Part shown: one piece after another, positions 25,780 to 33,984 of the stretch
Layout of the letters: each line of letters starts with the position of its first letter
Numbering within the stretch: position 1 is the first letter of the stretch
DNA from: a virus
DNA: 64,000 nt
IMG/VR virus record: IMGVR_UViG_3300046522_000297
Coordinates: 1 to 64,000 of that record
Direction: 5' to 3' (one strand)
The notes under the pieces: model-generated
What the model was told of the DNA's origin: nothing
Databases searched by the model: none
The model's input: the letters and a program-made list of their open reading frames with translations, nothing else
Translations under genes and position numbers: made by a program

Positions 25780-26118
25780 ATGTCTAAAGAACTTGAAGTT
25801 AAACCATTTCCGGGAAAGGGGTTTGAACCTGCCCCGGAAGATCGGGGATGGATTCCCCTTACAGTTCCTACTGAGCTGAACGTTAATACTGTAAAGCTGG
25901 TCAGGGACTTTTCCGAAGCCTTGATGCAGAAATTGCTTAAGGCCCAAACCAAGTATGGTCACCAAGACGGTTGGATGGATGGTGGCTGGATGGATAAATG
26001 CAGAATGGATATGATGGAGCACATCGAAAAGGGAGATCCGTTGGATGTTGCTGCATACACTGCGTTTTTGTGGTTCCATGGTGAACCGACTGTTCAAAAG
26101 AATGAGAATACAAAATGA
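25780..26118 (+). CDS. MazG-like nucleotide pyrophosphohydrolase-type protein
   Basis: A 112-residue protein. The C-terminal region KAQTKYGHQDGWMDGGW ... HIEKGDPLDVAAY ... FLWFHG matches a family of small phage proteins related to dATP/dGTP (MazG-type) pyrophosphohydrolases, in which KYG..DGW and KGDP.DVAAY recur. It could alter dNTP or alarmone pools. It overlaps the next gene by ATGA. The call is by remembered motif, not alignment. Confidence 0.5.
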   Translation: MSKELEVKPFPGKGFEPAPEDRGWIPLTVPTELNVNTVKLVRDFSEALMQKLLKAQTKYGHQDGWMDGGWMDKCRMDMMEHIEKGDPLDVAAYTAFLWFHGEPTVQKNENTK

Positions 26119-26351
26119 TTGATATTGCTAAGAAAATCTGGAATAAATATAAAGAACTGGGTAACCGTAAATATACTGCTTTCGGAATTACAGGGTTCTT
26201 AATTCTGGATTGGTTTTTCTTCATGGGGGCAATCCTGAAAGCGTGTTTCGGTGAAGTCGACAAGTATTGGTTGGTATTGGGGGCGGTATTTGTGGTTTAC
26301 GCCTACCTCGTAGAAAAATCTCGTGATAATCATCACTTTTACCCAGATTAA
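26115..26351 (+). CDS. Membrane protein
   Basis: A 78-residue protein with two hydrophobic helices (FGITGFLILDWFFFMGAILK and YWLVLGAVFVVYAYLV), a basic N terminus and a His-rich tail (SRDNHHFYPD). It is coupled to the upstream gene. Function unknown. Confidence 0.6.
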   Translation: MIDIAKKIWNKYKELGNRKYTAFGITGFLILDWFFFMGAILKACFGEVDKYWLVLGAVFVVYAYLVEKSRDNHHFYPD

Positions 26352-26419
26352 GTGTTGACACAGGTGTAGTAGTCAGGGTAAGATTACTACATCTCAACAA
26401 CTTCTATAATAAAAACAAA

Positions 26420-26719
26420 ATGAGTAATATCTTTGTAGCACGTAACCAAGGTAAATCCGGTGAAGCCCCGAAACCCTACCTGGGATACCGAAACTTCTAC
26501 GGTCCGGGTAAATTCAAATACTTCGTATACCCAGATGGTGGATGGGATCCAAAATGGGGCCGTAAACCCCTGCTCGGTACGGTGTACGCTGATGAACCTT
26601 TCTATGCAGTACGAGAGGCCTACACCAAAGGACTTGCTCCGGTGAACGGAACTTTCGGACTGATTGCTTTGAAAGAGAAACTGGATGAAAACCAATATGT
26701 TTCTCGTCGTTTTAACTAA
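26420..26719 (+). CDS. Hypothetical protein
   Basis: A 99-residue Gly/Tyr/Pro-rich soluble protein (YRNFYGPGKFKYFVYPDGG). A CTATAATAAA promoter-like element lies 15-20 bp upstream. No family recognised. Confidence 0.6.
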   Translation: MSNIFVARNQGKSGEAPKPYLGYRNFYGPGKFKYFVYPDGGWDPKWGRKPLLGTVYADEPFYAVREAYTKGLAPVNGTFGLIALKEKLDENQYVSRRFN

Positions 26720-26754
26720 TAAATATACTACTATCAATAAAAGGAAATAAGAAA

Positions 26755-27033
26755 ATGAATAAAGGCGAACTGATACAAGCTTACGCAACCGCTGCTAACG
26801 TGAAAGCCGCTGAGGCTAAAGCAGCTGTAGAAACTCTTGCGGATATTTTCGAGAGCACTCTACTGACCGGCGAAGAAGTTACCATTCCTGGCGTAGGTAA
26901 GCTGAAGGTCGTGACCAAAGCTGCACGCAACGGTCGCAATCCAAAGACTGGTGAAGCAATCCAGATCCCAGCAAAGCGCGTCGTTGAATTTACCCCGTCG
27001 GCGGAATTCAAAGCAAGTGTCAGCCCGGTGTAA
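26755..27033 (+). CDS. HU/IHF-family DNA-binding protein
   Basis: A 92-residue histone-like protein. It begins MNKGELIQAYATAANVK, and the arm region has EEVTIPGVGKLKVV, AARNGRNPKTGE and VVEFTPSAEFK, the family consensus with the DNA-intercalating NPxTG proline. It bends and compacts DNA and may organise the phage genome or assist replication or transcription complexes. RBS AAAAGGAAA. It is followed by a strong terminator. Confidence 0.9.
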   Translation: MNKGELIQAYATAANVKAAEAKAAVETLADIFESTLLTGEEVTIPGVGKLKVVTKAARNGRNPKTGEAIQIPAKRVVEFTPSAEFKASVSPV

Positions 27034-27051
27034 TTAACACCTAGCTCAATA

Positions 27052-27080
27052 AAGGCTCAACTTCGGTTGGGCCTTTTTTT
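27052..27080 (+). terminator. Intrinsic terminator
   Basis: AAGGCTCAAC-TTCG-GTTGGGCCTT followed by a T run, ending the HU gene. Confidence 0.8.
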
Positions 27081-27111
27081 TAGTTCATTTAAGTCAACCT
27101 ATTGATGAAGT

Positions 27112-27121
27112 TTTGGTATAA
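27112..27121 (+). promoter_or_regulatory. Phage promoter motif TTTGGTATAA with 5' hairpin
   Basis: Exact motif followed by GTCTCAG (27135-27141) / CTGAGAC (27147-27153), then a second terminator-like hairpin before the gene. Confidence 0.75.
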
Positions 27122-27161
27122 GTAAGATACACAGGTCTCAGAATCACTGAGACTCCCTTTT

Positions 27162-27182
27162 CCCGGTACTTCCGGGTTTTTT
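27162..27182 (+). terminator. Leader terminator/attenuator
   Basis: CCCGG-TACTT-CCGGG followed by TTTTTT, between the promoter and the ATG at 27195. Confidence 0.6.
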
Positions 27183-27194
27183 GTTAGGTGAACT

Positions 27195-27911
27195 ATGACT
27201 CCCCTGAACCAAGTTAATGCTCCCCCTCTTACCTCCTCTAAAACGACATCAGGCTCAGGCGCGTTGCCTCGTATTACTTCTGGTGACAATTCACTGTTCA
27301 CTCCGAAAGAAGCTGCACCTCCCCTCACCCCGGTCATCAAGCCTGCGGTAAAGCAGCCGGTCGAAGGTATCATGGAAGCCACTAAAACGACCGTAGAGGC
27401 GTCGAAGACCTTAGTTGGTAGTACGACGCCTCCTCCGCTGCAAAAGGTCCACAGGAGCTCTTCTAAGGCTTCTACGACCCCGTCTCAGTATCGCCCCACG
27501 TGGAACGGTGCCGAAACCCCCGCTTTGCAGAACACGGGGATCCAGGCCAAGGACGAGGCTAGCATGTATGTCATCACCTGCCGATCCAACATCTGTGAAG
27601 TTCCGAAGATCGAAGGCAACACCTTCTTTGGTGTCTATACCTATGACGAGGCCATGCGTCTTAAAGGTAAGGATCTCCGTGATAAGCTGATTCGGCTCAT
27701 CACTGATAATATCTCAGATCTGGTACCTACTCTGGTCAACGCCGCAATCAACATGGGTACGATGAAAGTCGACGTTCTGTACTCGGCTGCCGGGGTCGGC
27801 AATACCATTGCCACCATCAATCTCCGCAACGTAAGTGACGATGACAAAGTCACACGATCGTATATCATCAGCCGGGTTAATCCTAACCGGCTCGAAGGTC
27901 TGCGATTTTAA
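27195..27911 (+). CDS. Hypothetical protein
   Basis: A 238-residue protein. The N-terminal half (about 1-115) is Pro/Thr/Ser-rich and disordered; the C-terminal half is folded (SMYVITCRSNICEVPKI) with helices and strands. Expression comes through an attenuator-like leader. No function recognised. Confidence 0.6.
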   Translation: MTPLNQVNAPPLTSSKTTSGSGALPRITSGDNSLFTPKEAAPPLTPVIKPAVKQPVEGIMEATKTTVEASKTLVGSTTPPPLQKVHRSSSKASTTPSQYRPTWNGAETPALQNTGIQAKDEASMYVITCRSNICEVPKIEGNTFFGVYTYDEAMRLKGKDLRDKLIRLITDNISDLVPTLVNAAINMGTMKVDVLYSAAGVGNTIATINLRNVSDDDKVTRSYIISRVNPNRLEGLRF

Positions 27912-27916
27912 GAACT

Positions 27917-27944
27917 GAGGGGCCGTTTCTGGCCTCTCTTTTTT
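27917..27944 (+). terminator. Intrinsic terminator
   Basis: GAGGGGCC/GGCCTCTC stem followed by TTTTTT. Confidence 0.8.
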
Positions 27945-27945
27945 A

Positions 27946-28596
27946 GATGTCCAGAATTTTTGGGCACTGTCCAGTTTTGTCCTAAAACCTTGAACTGAAA
28001 TAATCGTTTAAAAACAACGACTTACAATCAAAGTGTCCAAGTGTCCGAAATACGTATACAAATATCGGACACCTTAAGTATTTGATTTGAAAGAATAAAA
28101 TGGCAAAGTGTCCAGTTTTTCCCGATTTTTCGAAAAACATACACCTACCTTTACAAAAAACTGCGCTGAAAATCGTTGAGCCTGACACTGACTTGAAGAA
28201 TGTGCTTTTCTGAGATTCTCTCAAACCCTTGTAGATACTACCTCTCTATATATATAATATATAATATATAAATAATAATAATATATATATATAAGAGAAT
28301 AGGTCGCAGTTTTTAGACTTGTAACAGCGTGTTACAAAACCAGTTTTTCTACTTTTCTTTCTCAGTTTTTATAAAGGTGGGTGTATGTTTTTCGAAAAAC
28401 GGCGAAAAACTGGACACTTTGCCCTTTTCCCCTTTTAAATCAAACACTTAAGGTGTCCAGTTTTATTTTCCTATTTTTGGACACTTGGACACTTGCCCCT
28501 ATTTACCTAGTGAACACTAGTGATTTGAGAATCGAACATGTCCTGGATTTTTGGACAGGTGTCCAGTTTTTTGGACACTTCAAGATTCGAACCTAT
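27946..28596. repeat. Large imperfect inverted repeat around an A/T core; candidate replication origin
   Basis: About 650 bp with no credible gene. Blocks on the left are exact reverse complements of blocks on the right, in mirrored order: 28031-28046 with 28479-28494, 28067-28078 with 28447-28458, 28103-28121 with 28404-28422, and 28126-28145 with 28380-28399. The centre (28247-28294) is 48 bp of only A and T. GTGTCCA/TGGACAC words occur more than ten times, iteron-like. It lies directly upstream of the UDG-exonuclease-polymerase genes. The origin role is inferred. Confidence 0.6.
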
Positions 28597-28606
28597 TTTG
28601 GTATAA
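28597..28606 (+). promoter_or_regulatory. Phage promoter motif TTTGGTATAA with 5' hairpin
   Basis: Exact motif followed by GTAAGG (28614-28619) / CCTTAC (28627-28632) and TTTTTT. It is upstream of the DNA polymerase gene set. Confidence 0.75.
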
Positions 28607-28669
28607 TCACTATGTAAGGACTTATGCCTTACTTTTTTATCCACCTATAACAAGAAAGAGACTAACTAA

Positions 28670-29938
28670 ATGGCATCACCCATTAGTAAGCTCCCGCTGA
28701 ACGAGTTGTATTTAAAGAAAATTACACCTTCCGTAGAAGCGGCTATCCACAAACTAGAAGATTTCTCCAGGATCAGCCCCGACTACTGCAAGAACGTATG
28801 TAGACTTAAGTGCAAGAACCCCCGGGGAGCATCCCTACTTCCGAGCCAAGAGCTCGATATCTTAATCATTCAAGACCACGCAGCGCCGAAAGGTAAGTAC
28901 GACCGAGTTGATAACGCCCAAGAACTCATACAGAAGAACATCATTGAGTTCATCTGTCAAAAGGCTGGGTTCCAAGGCCTTCAGTATCGAATCACTAATT
29001 TGCTGAAGTGTGCTCCGAATGACCTTGATTTCCCTAAGGGTAAGAGTCCGACAGTCACCGTACTATCGAAGTGCAAACCTTATCTTTTAGCTGAGATCGA
29101 AAGAACTAAACCCAAGGTCATCATCAGCCTTAGTACTGCAGTAACCAAGGCCCTGGGTTTTAAGAAACATTCTAACACTGGTAACCGGGGTGAATTCGTA
29201 GGTAACGTACTGATCACCTTGCACCCTAGAGTGTTGACGATGATCCGTCAAAATGCTAGTGGCAAGTTGTGGGGTAACGACTACTTCAATGTCATCAAGC
29301 GTGACTTTGAAAAGGCTGCAAACATGGCCCGGGGTAAGTTGATAATTCCTCCGGTAGCAGAAGGGGTTGAACGCCAACGTAAGAACATCCGTATTACTCG
29401 TACTATTGACGATGTTCGCCGTGTTGTAGAGACTATCGCTAACCTCCCTGAGAGAACGATGATAAGCCTCGACACGGAAACGAACAGTCTCGACGGTTTG
29501 AGCGAAGGTGCGAAGCTGTTGACCATACAGTTTGGCTGGAGAGATCCCGAGACTAAGCAGTACGTAGCAGCGGTGATACCGTTGTGGCACAGAGCCAATG
29601 ATATGTATAGCGCCGATCTGGCGTGGAAATTGATTGTACCGTTGTTGGTCAATCCTAGAATCCCTAAAGTTCTGCACAACGCAAAATTCGACATCTTGTT
29701 CATTTATCATACAACCGGTGTCCGGGTTGAGGGCTTTGAATTCGATACCATGTTGATGTTACATGCCTTGGACTCGGGTATTCAGGGTTGCTATGGTTTG
29801 AAGGCTGCCGTATGGGATCACATGCCAGAATTAGGACTGGGCGGTTACGAAGAATTGTTGCCAAAATTGACTAAAGTTAAGAAACCTAAAGAAGATGGCT
29901 CGGCAGAATGGGAAGATGATGAAGAGGCAGCAGAATGA
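28670..29938 (+). CDS. DNA polymerase part 1: uracil-DNA glycosylase domain plus start of 3'-5' exonuclease domain
   Basis: A 422-residue protein. The N terminus has C40, C44 and C48 and later LLKCAPND, CKPYLLAEIE and KPKVIISLS, the pattern of family 4-type UDGs; ITLHPR is the glycosylase C-terminal motif. From about 255 a DnaQ-like exonuclease begins: Exo I SLDTETNS (about 266) and Exo II HNAKFDIL (about 336). The Exo III motif is not here but in the ORF starting at 30602. SPO1-type phage polymerases carry UDG, exonuclease and Pol A in one chain, so this is the front part of a split polymerase. Confidence 0.75.
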   Translation: MASPISKLPLNELYLKKITPSVEAAIHKLEDFSRISPDYCKNVCRLKCKNPRGASLLPSQELDILIIQDHAAPKGKYDRVDNAQELIQKNIIEFICQKAGFQGLQYRITNLLKCAPNDLDFPKGKSPTVTVLSKCKPYLLAEIERTKPKVIISLSTAVTKALGFKKHSNTGNRGEFVGNVLITLHPRVLTMIRQNASGKLWGNDYFNVIKRDFEKAANMARGKLIIPPVAEGVERQRKNIRITRTIDDVRRVVETIANLPERTMISLDTETNSLDGLSEGAKLLTIQFGWRDPETKQYVAAVIPLWHRANDMYSADLAWKLIVPLLVNPRIPKVLHNAKFDILFIYHTTGVRVEGFEFDTMLMLHALDSGIQGCYGLKAAVWDHMPELGLGGYEELLPKLTKVKKPKEDGSAEWEDDEEAAE

Positions 29939-30135
29939 CTGCGATGACCCAAGAACTTGTAGATAAGGTGGTAGAACTCAGACGACGGACCGGCCAGCCT
30001 GCAATGCATTGTCGCAGAGCTTTGGCTCGGAACGAATGGGACTTGGAAAGATCAGTCGAGTTCCTTGAACAGTTCGGCTGGGATAGCCACGGGTTTCAAC
30101 GAGATAGAAAGTGGTTAGATAATGGCGGATATTAA
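29935..30135 (+). CDS. EF-Ts N-terminal (UBA/TS-N)-like small protein
   Basis: A 66-residue protein. LVDKVVELRRRTGQPAMHC followed by RRALARNEWDLERSVEFL matches the EF-Ts N-terminal consensus 'vkeLRerTGagmmdCkkAL.ea.gdie.Ai..l'. In EF-Ts this small domain contacts EF-Tu; UBA-like domains also bind other partners. It is coupled by overlap to the polymerase part 1 gene and is the first of three small ORFs lying between the polymerase halves. The homology is read by eye but the match is good. Confidence 0.6.
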   Translation: MTAMTQELVDKVVELRRRTGQPAMHCRRALARNEWDLERSVEFLEQFGWDSHGFQRDRKWLDNGGY

Positions 30136-30349
30136 ACGGTATCAACTGGTCTTGGTCAGAGGAAGCATCCCTGAACTGAGGGAAAGTCCTAAGGGCAGTT
30201 ACGTCGACTATCTTGAATATGAAAGATTGGAAGACGTCAGCAACGCCAAAAGTGTAATGATTGAAATTCTCCGTAGGGAACTTGATCAGATGCGTCGTAT
30301 GGCGAAAACCCGTGGATGGAAAGACTTCACGGAGGCACCCAATGACTAG
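30122..30349 (+). CDS. Hypothetical protein between polymerase halves
   Basis: A 75-residue charged protein (MADIKRYQLVLVRGSIPEL; helical C-terminal half). It overlaps both neighbours (14 bp upstream and 8 bp downstream) and ends with TAG. No motif recognised. Confidence 0.55.
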   Translation: MADIKRYQLVLVRGSIPELRESPKGSYVDYLEYERLEDVSNAKSVMIEILRRELDQMRRMAKTRGWKDFTEAPND

Positions 30350-30602
30350 CGGTCTTTTAAAGCGGATTCATGTTAATCAACATAACATCCGTGCCAATAA
30401 GAAAAACAATAACACCGAGTTACCGGTGTTTACTGTTAAGACGTACAAAGAGAACCTCATTGCTAACGCAGTGAGCATAGATGGGCCTAGTGTTATGGTA
30501 TATCGGCCTGGCGATCCTTTGAGTTGTGGTGCACATTGCTGGCTCGAAACCCGGGCACCGGTTCAGGTTCATAACAACGACGGTTCTACAAAGGAAGTAT
30601 AA
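30342..30602 (+). CDS. Hypothetical protein between polymerase halves
   Basis: An 86-residue protein; ATG 30342 follows GGAGGCACCC, a strong RBS. It begins MTSGLLKRIHVNQHNIRANK and contains CGAHCW. Its stop overlaps the start of the polymerase ORF (TAATG), so translation is coupled to the polymerase. Function unknown. Confidence 0.6.
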   Translation: MTSGLLKRIHVNQHNIRANKKNNNTELPVFTVKTYKENLIANAVSIDGPSVMVYRPGDPLSCGAHCWLETRAPVQVHNNDGSTKEV

Positions 30603-31626
30603 TGGCAGTCAAAACAACTAAAACAGCACCGACTGAACCTGTAAAAGCAGTATATAAGACATACGAGGATTTCAATGCAGAAGAGTTGTACCTGTACGCA
30701 GGGCTCGACTGTATCGTAACCTCGACTCTACTGGAACGTATCTTCCCGTTCCTCGCTGAGGAACCAGTGTACTTTATGCCAGGTAAGGACGGCCGTCCAG
30801 TGCCGACTCACTCCAAGAGTATTCTAGAAACAAACGAAGAGATTACGAAGCTGGCCTTTGAGTACATCCTTGACATGGAGATCAACGGCCTGAAGTACGA
30901 CGTGGCTAAAAACCGTGAGATCAAAGCACAGATGGAAGCTGAGATCGCCGATCTCGAACGTAAGATTTTCGACAGCGGTAAAGTCCCCCTGAACATCAAC
31001 TTCGACTCTGGTAAAGAGATGGTTGAGCTGCTGTACAATCAGCTAGGGTTTACTCCACCGTCTTTCACGGCTTCCGGTGAGCCAAGTACCGACGGTGAAG
31101 CTTTGTTGACCCTGGCAGGGCTTAATCCTCTAAATCCACCAAAAGATTATAAGACCCCGGATCCAGAGTTGCAGTTCTTGGCGTACCTTGCAAAGCGTAA
31201 GGACATTAATTCAACCTGTAACACTTTTATAAGAACATATGTCGAAGACTTCGTCAAAAGGGATGGACGTATTCATCCGTCGTATAACCTTCATGGGACC
31301 AGTGGTTTCAGGATTAGTGGCGATAGTCCTAATCTCACTCAACTCCCTCGGCCTAAGCACGGATATAATATCAGGGAGTGCTATGGGGTCGACGACGGTA
31401 ATGTGTTCATCGCATTTGACTTCAGCTCCGCAGAAGTAAAGATCGTTGCAGCGCTGTGCAAAGACCCGGCAATGTTGAAGGCCGTGGAAGAAGGTCGAGA
31501 TTTCCACTCGTCTTCTGCATCTCTTATGATAGGTGTGCCCTATGAAGAAGTGGTGGCGGTACTAGAAGATAAGAAGCATCCGAAGTTTGCTGAGTATAAA
31601 CATTGGCGGCAAGTAGCGAAAATCCT
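30602..31626 (+). CDS. DNA polymerase part 2 (Exo III and Pol A domain), exon 1
   Basis: The first 341 codons and 2 nt. Exo III LYAGLD (Tyr32-x3-Asp36) lies at the very N terminus, completing the exonuclease begun in the 28670 gene. Pol A motif A is AFDFSSAEVK (about 274), and motif B starts with RQVAKIL. Without splicing the frame runs on to a stop at 31660. Joining 31626 to 32326 restores RQVAKILTFSLIYG, an exact RxxxKxxxFxxxYG motif B. The spliced protein is 537 residues. Confidence 0.8.
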
Positions 31627-32325
31627 TAAATCGGTAGGGGCACTATACGGCAACGTATAATGTTAACGGTGTGAATTCAGGGGAAGTCTAAACATTTGAC
31701 ATTCTGTGGTATAACCCTTAAAATCAAATGCATGATAATCCTGAGCGAAGCCGAATGAAAACTTATAGAGATAAAACTTGTTTAATTTGTAATATAGTAT
31801 TTACACCTACAGGGCAGAATAATAAATACTGTAAACCCTGTGCAGAACAAAAGTGGAAGAATAAAGCTGCAGAGTATCAACAGTCTTATCGCATACGAAA
31901 TGGGATTATTAAAAACCCCGGAGTCGGAAGTGGTAACGGAGTTCCTGCAGGAAAGGAACATCATTCTTATAAGACTGGTATCGGCTACTTCCATAAAAAT
32001 GCTAAGCGCATTAAAGAAGAAAGACGTTATTGCAATAGATGTAACAAGGATCTTATCGATGCAACTAGATACCACTGGTGCATACAGCACATCGATCATG
32101 ATCGTACTAATAACGTAGATTCTAACTTTGAGCTTCTGTGTAAACGCTGTCATCAAATAGAGCATGAATGTCATAAGGCATTCGGAACGTCCAACGACTA
32201 GTCCTAGAGACGTAGGGCCCAAGAGGGTTCGAAGCGCACCGGATCCCACGTGGATCATGATATAGTCTGACCTGCATGGAAACATGCAGAGGGTTAGCGG
32301 AATCGGCTAATCCGTAACATAAGTG
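31627..32325 (+). other. Group I intron in DNA polymerase motif B
   Basis: A 699-nt intron. Its removal restores the polymerase frame and motif B. Core elements visible are GAATTCAGGGGAAGTCTAA (P4 region, near 31674), AATCCTGAGCGAAGCC (core, near 31737), GATATAGTCTGACC (P7 region, near 32259) and a terminal AAGTG with the last G at 32325 as omega-G. The last exon base before the intron is T. It carries an HNH ORF in a peripheral loop. Confidence 0.85.
31755..32201 (+). CDS. Intron-encoded HNH homing endonuclease
   Basis: 148 residues from ATG 31755 (an in-frame ATG at 31728 overlaps the conserved intron core and is less likely). Two zinc pairs (CLICNIVF, YCKPC) precede the core with CNRCNKDL, CIQHIDHDRTNN and LLCKRCHQIEHE. 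It would cut intronless polymerase alleles to spread the intron. It ends in TAG. Confidence 0.8.
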   Translation: MKTYRDKTCLICNIVFTPTGQNNKYCKPCAEQKWKNKAAEYQQSYRIRNGIIKNPGVGSGNGVPAGKEHHSYKTGIGYFHKNAKRIKEERRYCNRCNKDLIDATRYHWCIQHIDHDRTNNVDSNFELLCKRCHQIEHECHKAFGTSND

Positions 32326-32914
32326 AACATTTTCGCTAATTTATGGCTCGTCCGCTGGTGGTATTGCAATGCAGTTGAACGTAAGTAAAGATGAAGCTCA
32401 GCGTCTGATGGACCTGTTCTTCAAGGCTTACCCGAAAATGCTTGAGTTCATCGATAACGCACACAAGATGGCTACCTGGAATCAGCGAGTTGTTACCGAG
32501 TTCGGTCAACGTCGTCAAGAATACGGTACCTATAAGTGCTTCGACCGTACGGCTGCTAAGAATGCAGCTCTGCGTAACTCGGCGAACGTTCTGGTTCAAT
32601 CTGCGACCTCGACCCTCGGCCTTATTGTGTTTGCTCATCTAAACAGAGCTATCAAGAAAATCGGTGGCAAGGCTATTTGTACCGTGTATGACTCTTGTGA
32701 GTTTGAAGTACCGCAGGAGAGAGCAGCAGAGGCAATTGAGCTGTGCTTCTATTACCTCAACGATTTCCCGCAGACCATCTTCCCGTGGCTGACGTTGCCA
32801 ATCGGCTGTGATGGTGAGTTGGGCCTCAACTGGGGTGAGTGTGAACACGTTAAGCGTGGCATCACTCAAGAAGCATGTAACGATATTATCTATGAATTGA
32901 GAGGTGCTGCGTAA
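32326..32914 (+). CDS. DNA polymerase part 2, exon 2 (fingers and palm C-terminal part)
   Basis: The second exon supplies TFSLIYGSSAGGIA of motif B and motif C as VYDSCEFEV, with the catalytic Asp. An internal ATG at 32369 opens the visible unspliced frame but would lack motif B. The stop overlaps the ATG of the next small gene (TAATG). Confidence 0.8.
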
Positions 32915-33069
32915 TGACTGACAACGAGGTAATAGCGAAGGAATTGAAAAGTGCCTTCATGGAAGGTGCAAGTCTTACCCTATATCAAGGGTACAACACT
33001 ATGGAAGACGCTTGGAATGCGAGTAGTACCAAGCATTTTCACGATTCACTGACACAAGAAGACGAGTGA
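32914..33069 (+). CDS. Hypothetical small protein after polymerase
   Basis: A 51-residue acidic protein (MTDNEVIAKELKSAFMEG), coupled to the polymerase by TAATG and followed by a terminator. It could be a small polymerase accessory; no motif supports that. Confidence 0.55.
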   Translation: MTDNEVIAKELKSAFMEGASLTLYQGYNTMEDAWNASSTKHFHDSLTQEDE

Positions 33070-33074
33070 TACGA

Positions 33075-33096
33075 AGCCCCTTAACCGGGGCTTTTT
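33075..33096 (+). terminator. Intrinsic terminator
   Basis: AGCCCC-TTAACC-GGGGCT followed by TTTT, ending the polymerase unit. Confidence 0.8.
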
Positions 33097-33130
33097 GTTT
33101 TATAAACCATAACTAATACAATAGAGTAAT

Positions 33131-33655
33131 ATGAATCAACAACAGCGTAAATACGTAACCCAACGTATGCATCAAATCGTCGCTCAACGTAGGGCTACTA
33201 TCGAAGAACAATTCAGAAATGAAGAGCAGCAAGTGCAGTCCTATGTTACCCCTCGATACCCTACTCAGGCTGAGATTCTTCTCAAACTGGCAGGGTTCGA
33301 CTCTCCGGCGGTTCTCAGGTATCAAGGAGAAGAACTCAGGGAAGCAATCGTGGCATCTCAACAAAATACCCCTCGACAGAACTCCTATCGTCCAGATCCT
33401 CTTAACCCCGGTGCGTCTATTTTCTATCCTGTTGCTGCAGGTCTCCAGACCATGGTTTTTCCATTGAATCAAGAAGAGCTTGCTGCTAATGAAGAACTCA
33501 TTGCTCAAGCCGTGGAACGTCGTAAAGTCCGTCTGACGGACCGTATCGACGCGCTGACCCATGCTTATAACCAGTGCATGGACGAAATTATCCTTGGAGA
33601 AAACGCTCATATGATCCAACGAGCCATCGAGGCATTCGAAACTATGGAAGTATAA
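33131..33655 (+). CDS. Hypothetical protein
   Basis: A 174-residue Gln/Arg-rich, mainly helical protein (MNQQQRKYVTQRMHQIVAQR). The composition and charged N terminus fit a scaffold or nucleic-acid-associated role, but no motif is visible. The stop overlaps the next ATG (TAATGG). Confidence 0.6.
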   Translation: MNQQQRKYVTQRMHQIVAQRRATIEEQFRNEEQQVQSYVTPRYPTQAEILLKLAGFDSPAVLRYQGEELREAIVASQQNTPRQNSYRPDPLNPGASIFYPVAAGLQTMVFPLNQEELAANEELIAQAVERRKVRLTDRIDALTHAYNQCMDEIILGENAHMIQRAIEAFETMEV

Positions 33656-33945
33656 TGGAACTTAAGAAATTTCAAGAAAAACCCCGGGAACCTATCCCCG
33701 GTGTAATATGGGATCCCGAGGCTTACGAAAAGGATCCGGAATGGACTAAGACGGGTTTGTTCAAACCTATTGTCGAAAAGAGAAACGGCGAGTATTACCT
33801 TGTCGAAGGACTAGACGGAGTGGGTGAAGAATTCGTAACTCCCCTCAAGCCGGGGTACGTCATCATCCATAGTAACATTTTTGGGTACGAAGCCTTCACA
33901 CCCAGAGAGTTCGAAGCTTCTTATATATATTTGAGAGAAGCATAA
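33655..33945 (+). CDS. Hypothetical protein
   Basis: ATG 33655 opens a frame of about 96 codons (MELKKFQEKPREPIPGVIW) that continues to the stop at 33943-33945; an upstream extension to 33574 lies inside the previous gene. It is Pro/Glu-rich at the N terminus with a beta-rich middle. It is coupled by TAATGG to the gene before it. Function unknown. Confidence 0.55.
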   Translation: MELKKFQEKPREPIPGVIWDPEAYEKDPEWTKTGLFKPIVEKRNGEYYLVEGLDGVGEEFVTPLKPGYVIIHSNIFGYEAFTPREFEASYIYLREA

Positions 33946-33963
33946 TTCAACAAAGTCGTAATC

Positions 33964-33973
33964 TTTGGTATAA
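33964..33973 (+). promoter_or_regulatory. Phage promoter motif TTTGGTATAA for ncRNA
   Basis: Exact motif, followed not by a short hairpin but by about 330 nt of structured non-coding sequence. Confidence 0.7.
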
Positions 33974-33984
33974 TTAATATAGAA

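Noticed and set aside
27982-28617. Two short ORFs in the gene-free region (one on each strand) that resemble each other
   Set aside because: They are mirror images caused by the inverted repeats. They have no RBS, and composition is low-complexity.
30347-30349. TAG at the end of the 75-aa ORF as another read-through site
   Set aside because: The frame closes after about 12 more codons with no protein-like sequence, so it is read as a normal stop.
31704-31714. TGTGGTATAAC inside the polymerase intron
   Set aside because: Only the GGTATAA part matches, it overlaps conserved intron core, and no AGT follows at the usual distance.
32369-32914. Independent polymerase-fragment gene starting at ATG 32369
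   Set aside because: Splicing of the group I intron restores upstream codons including motif B, so this is exon 2.
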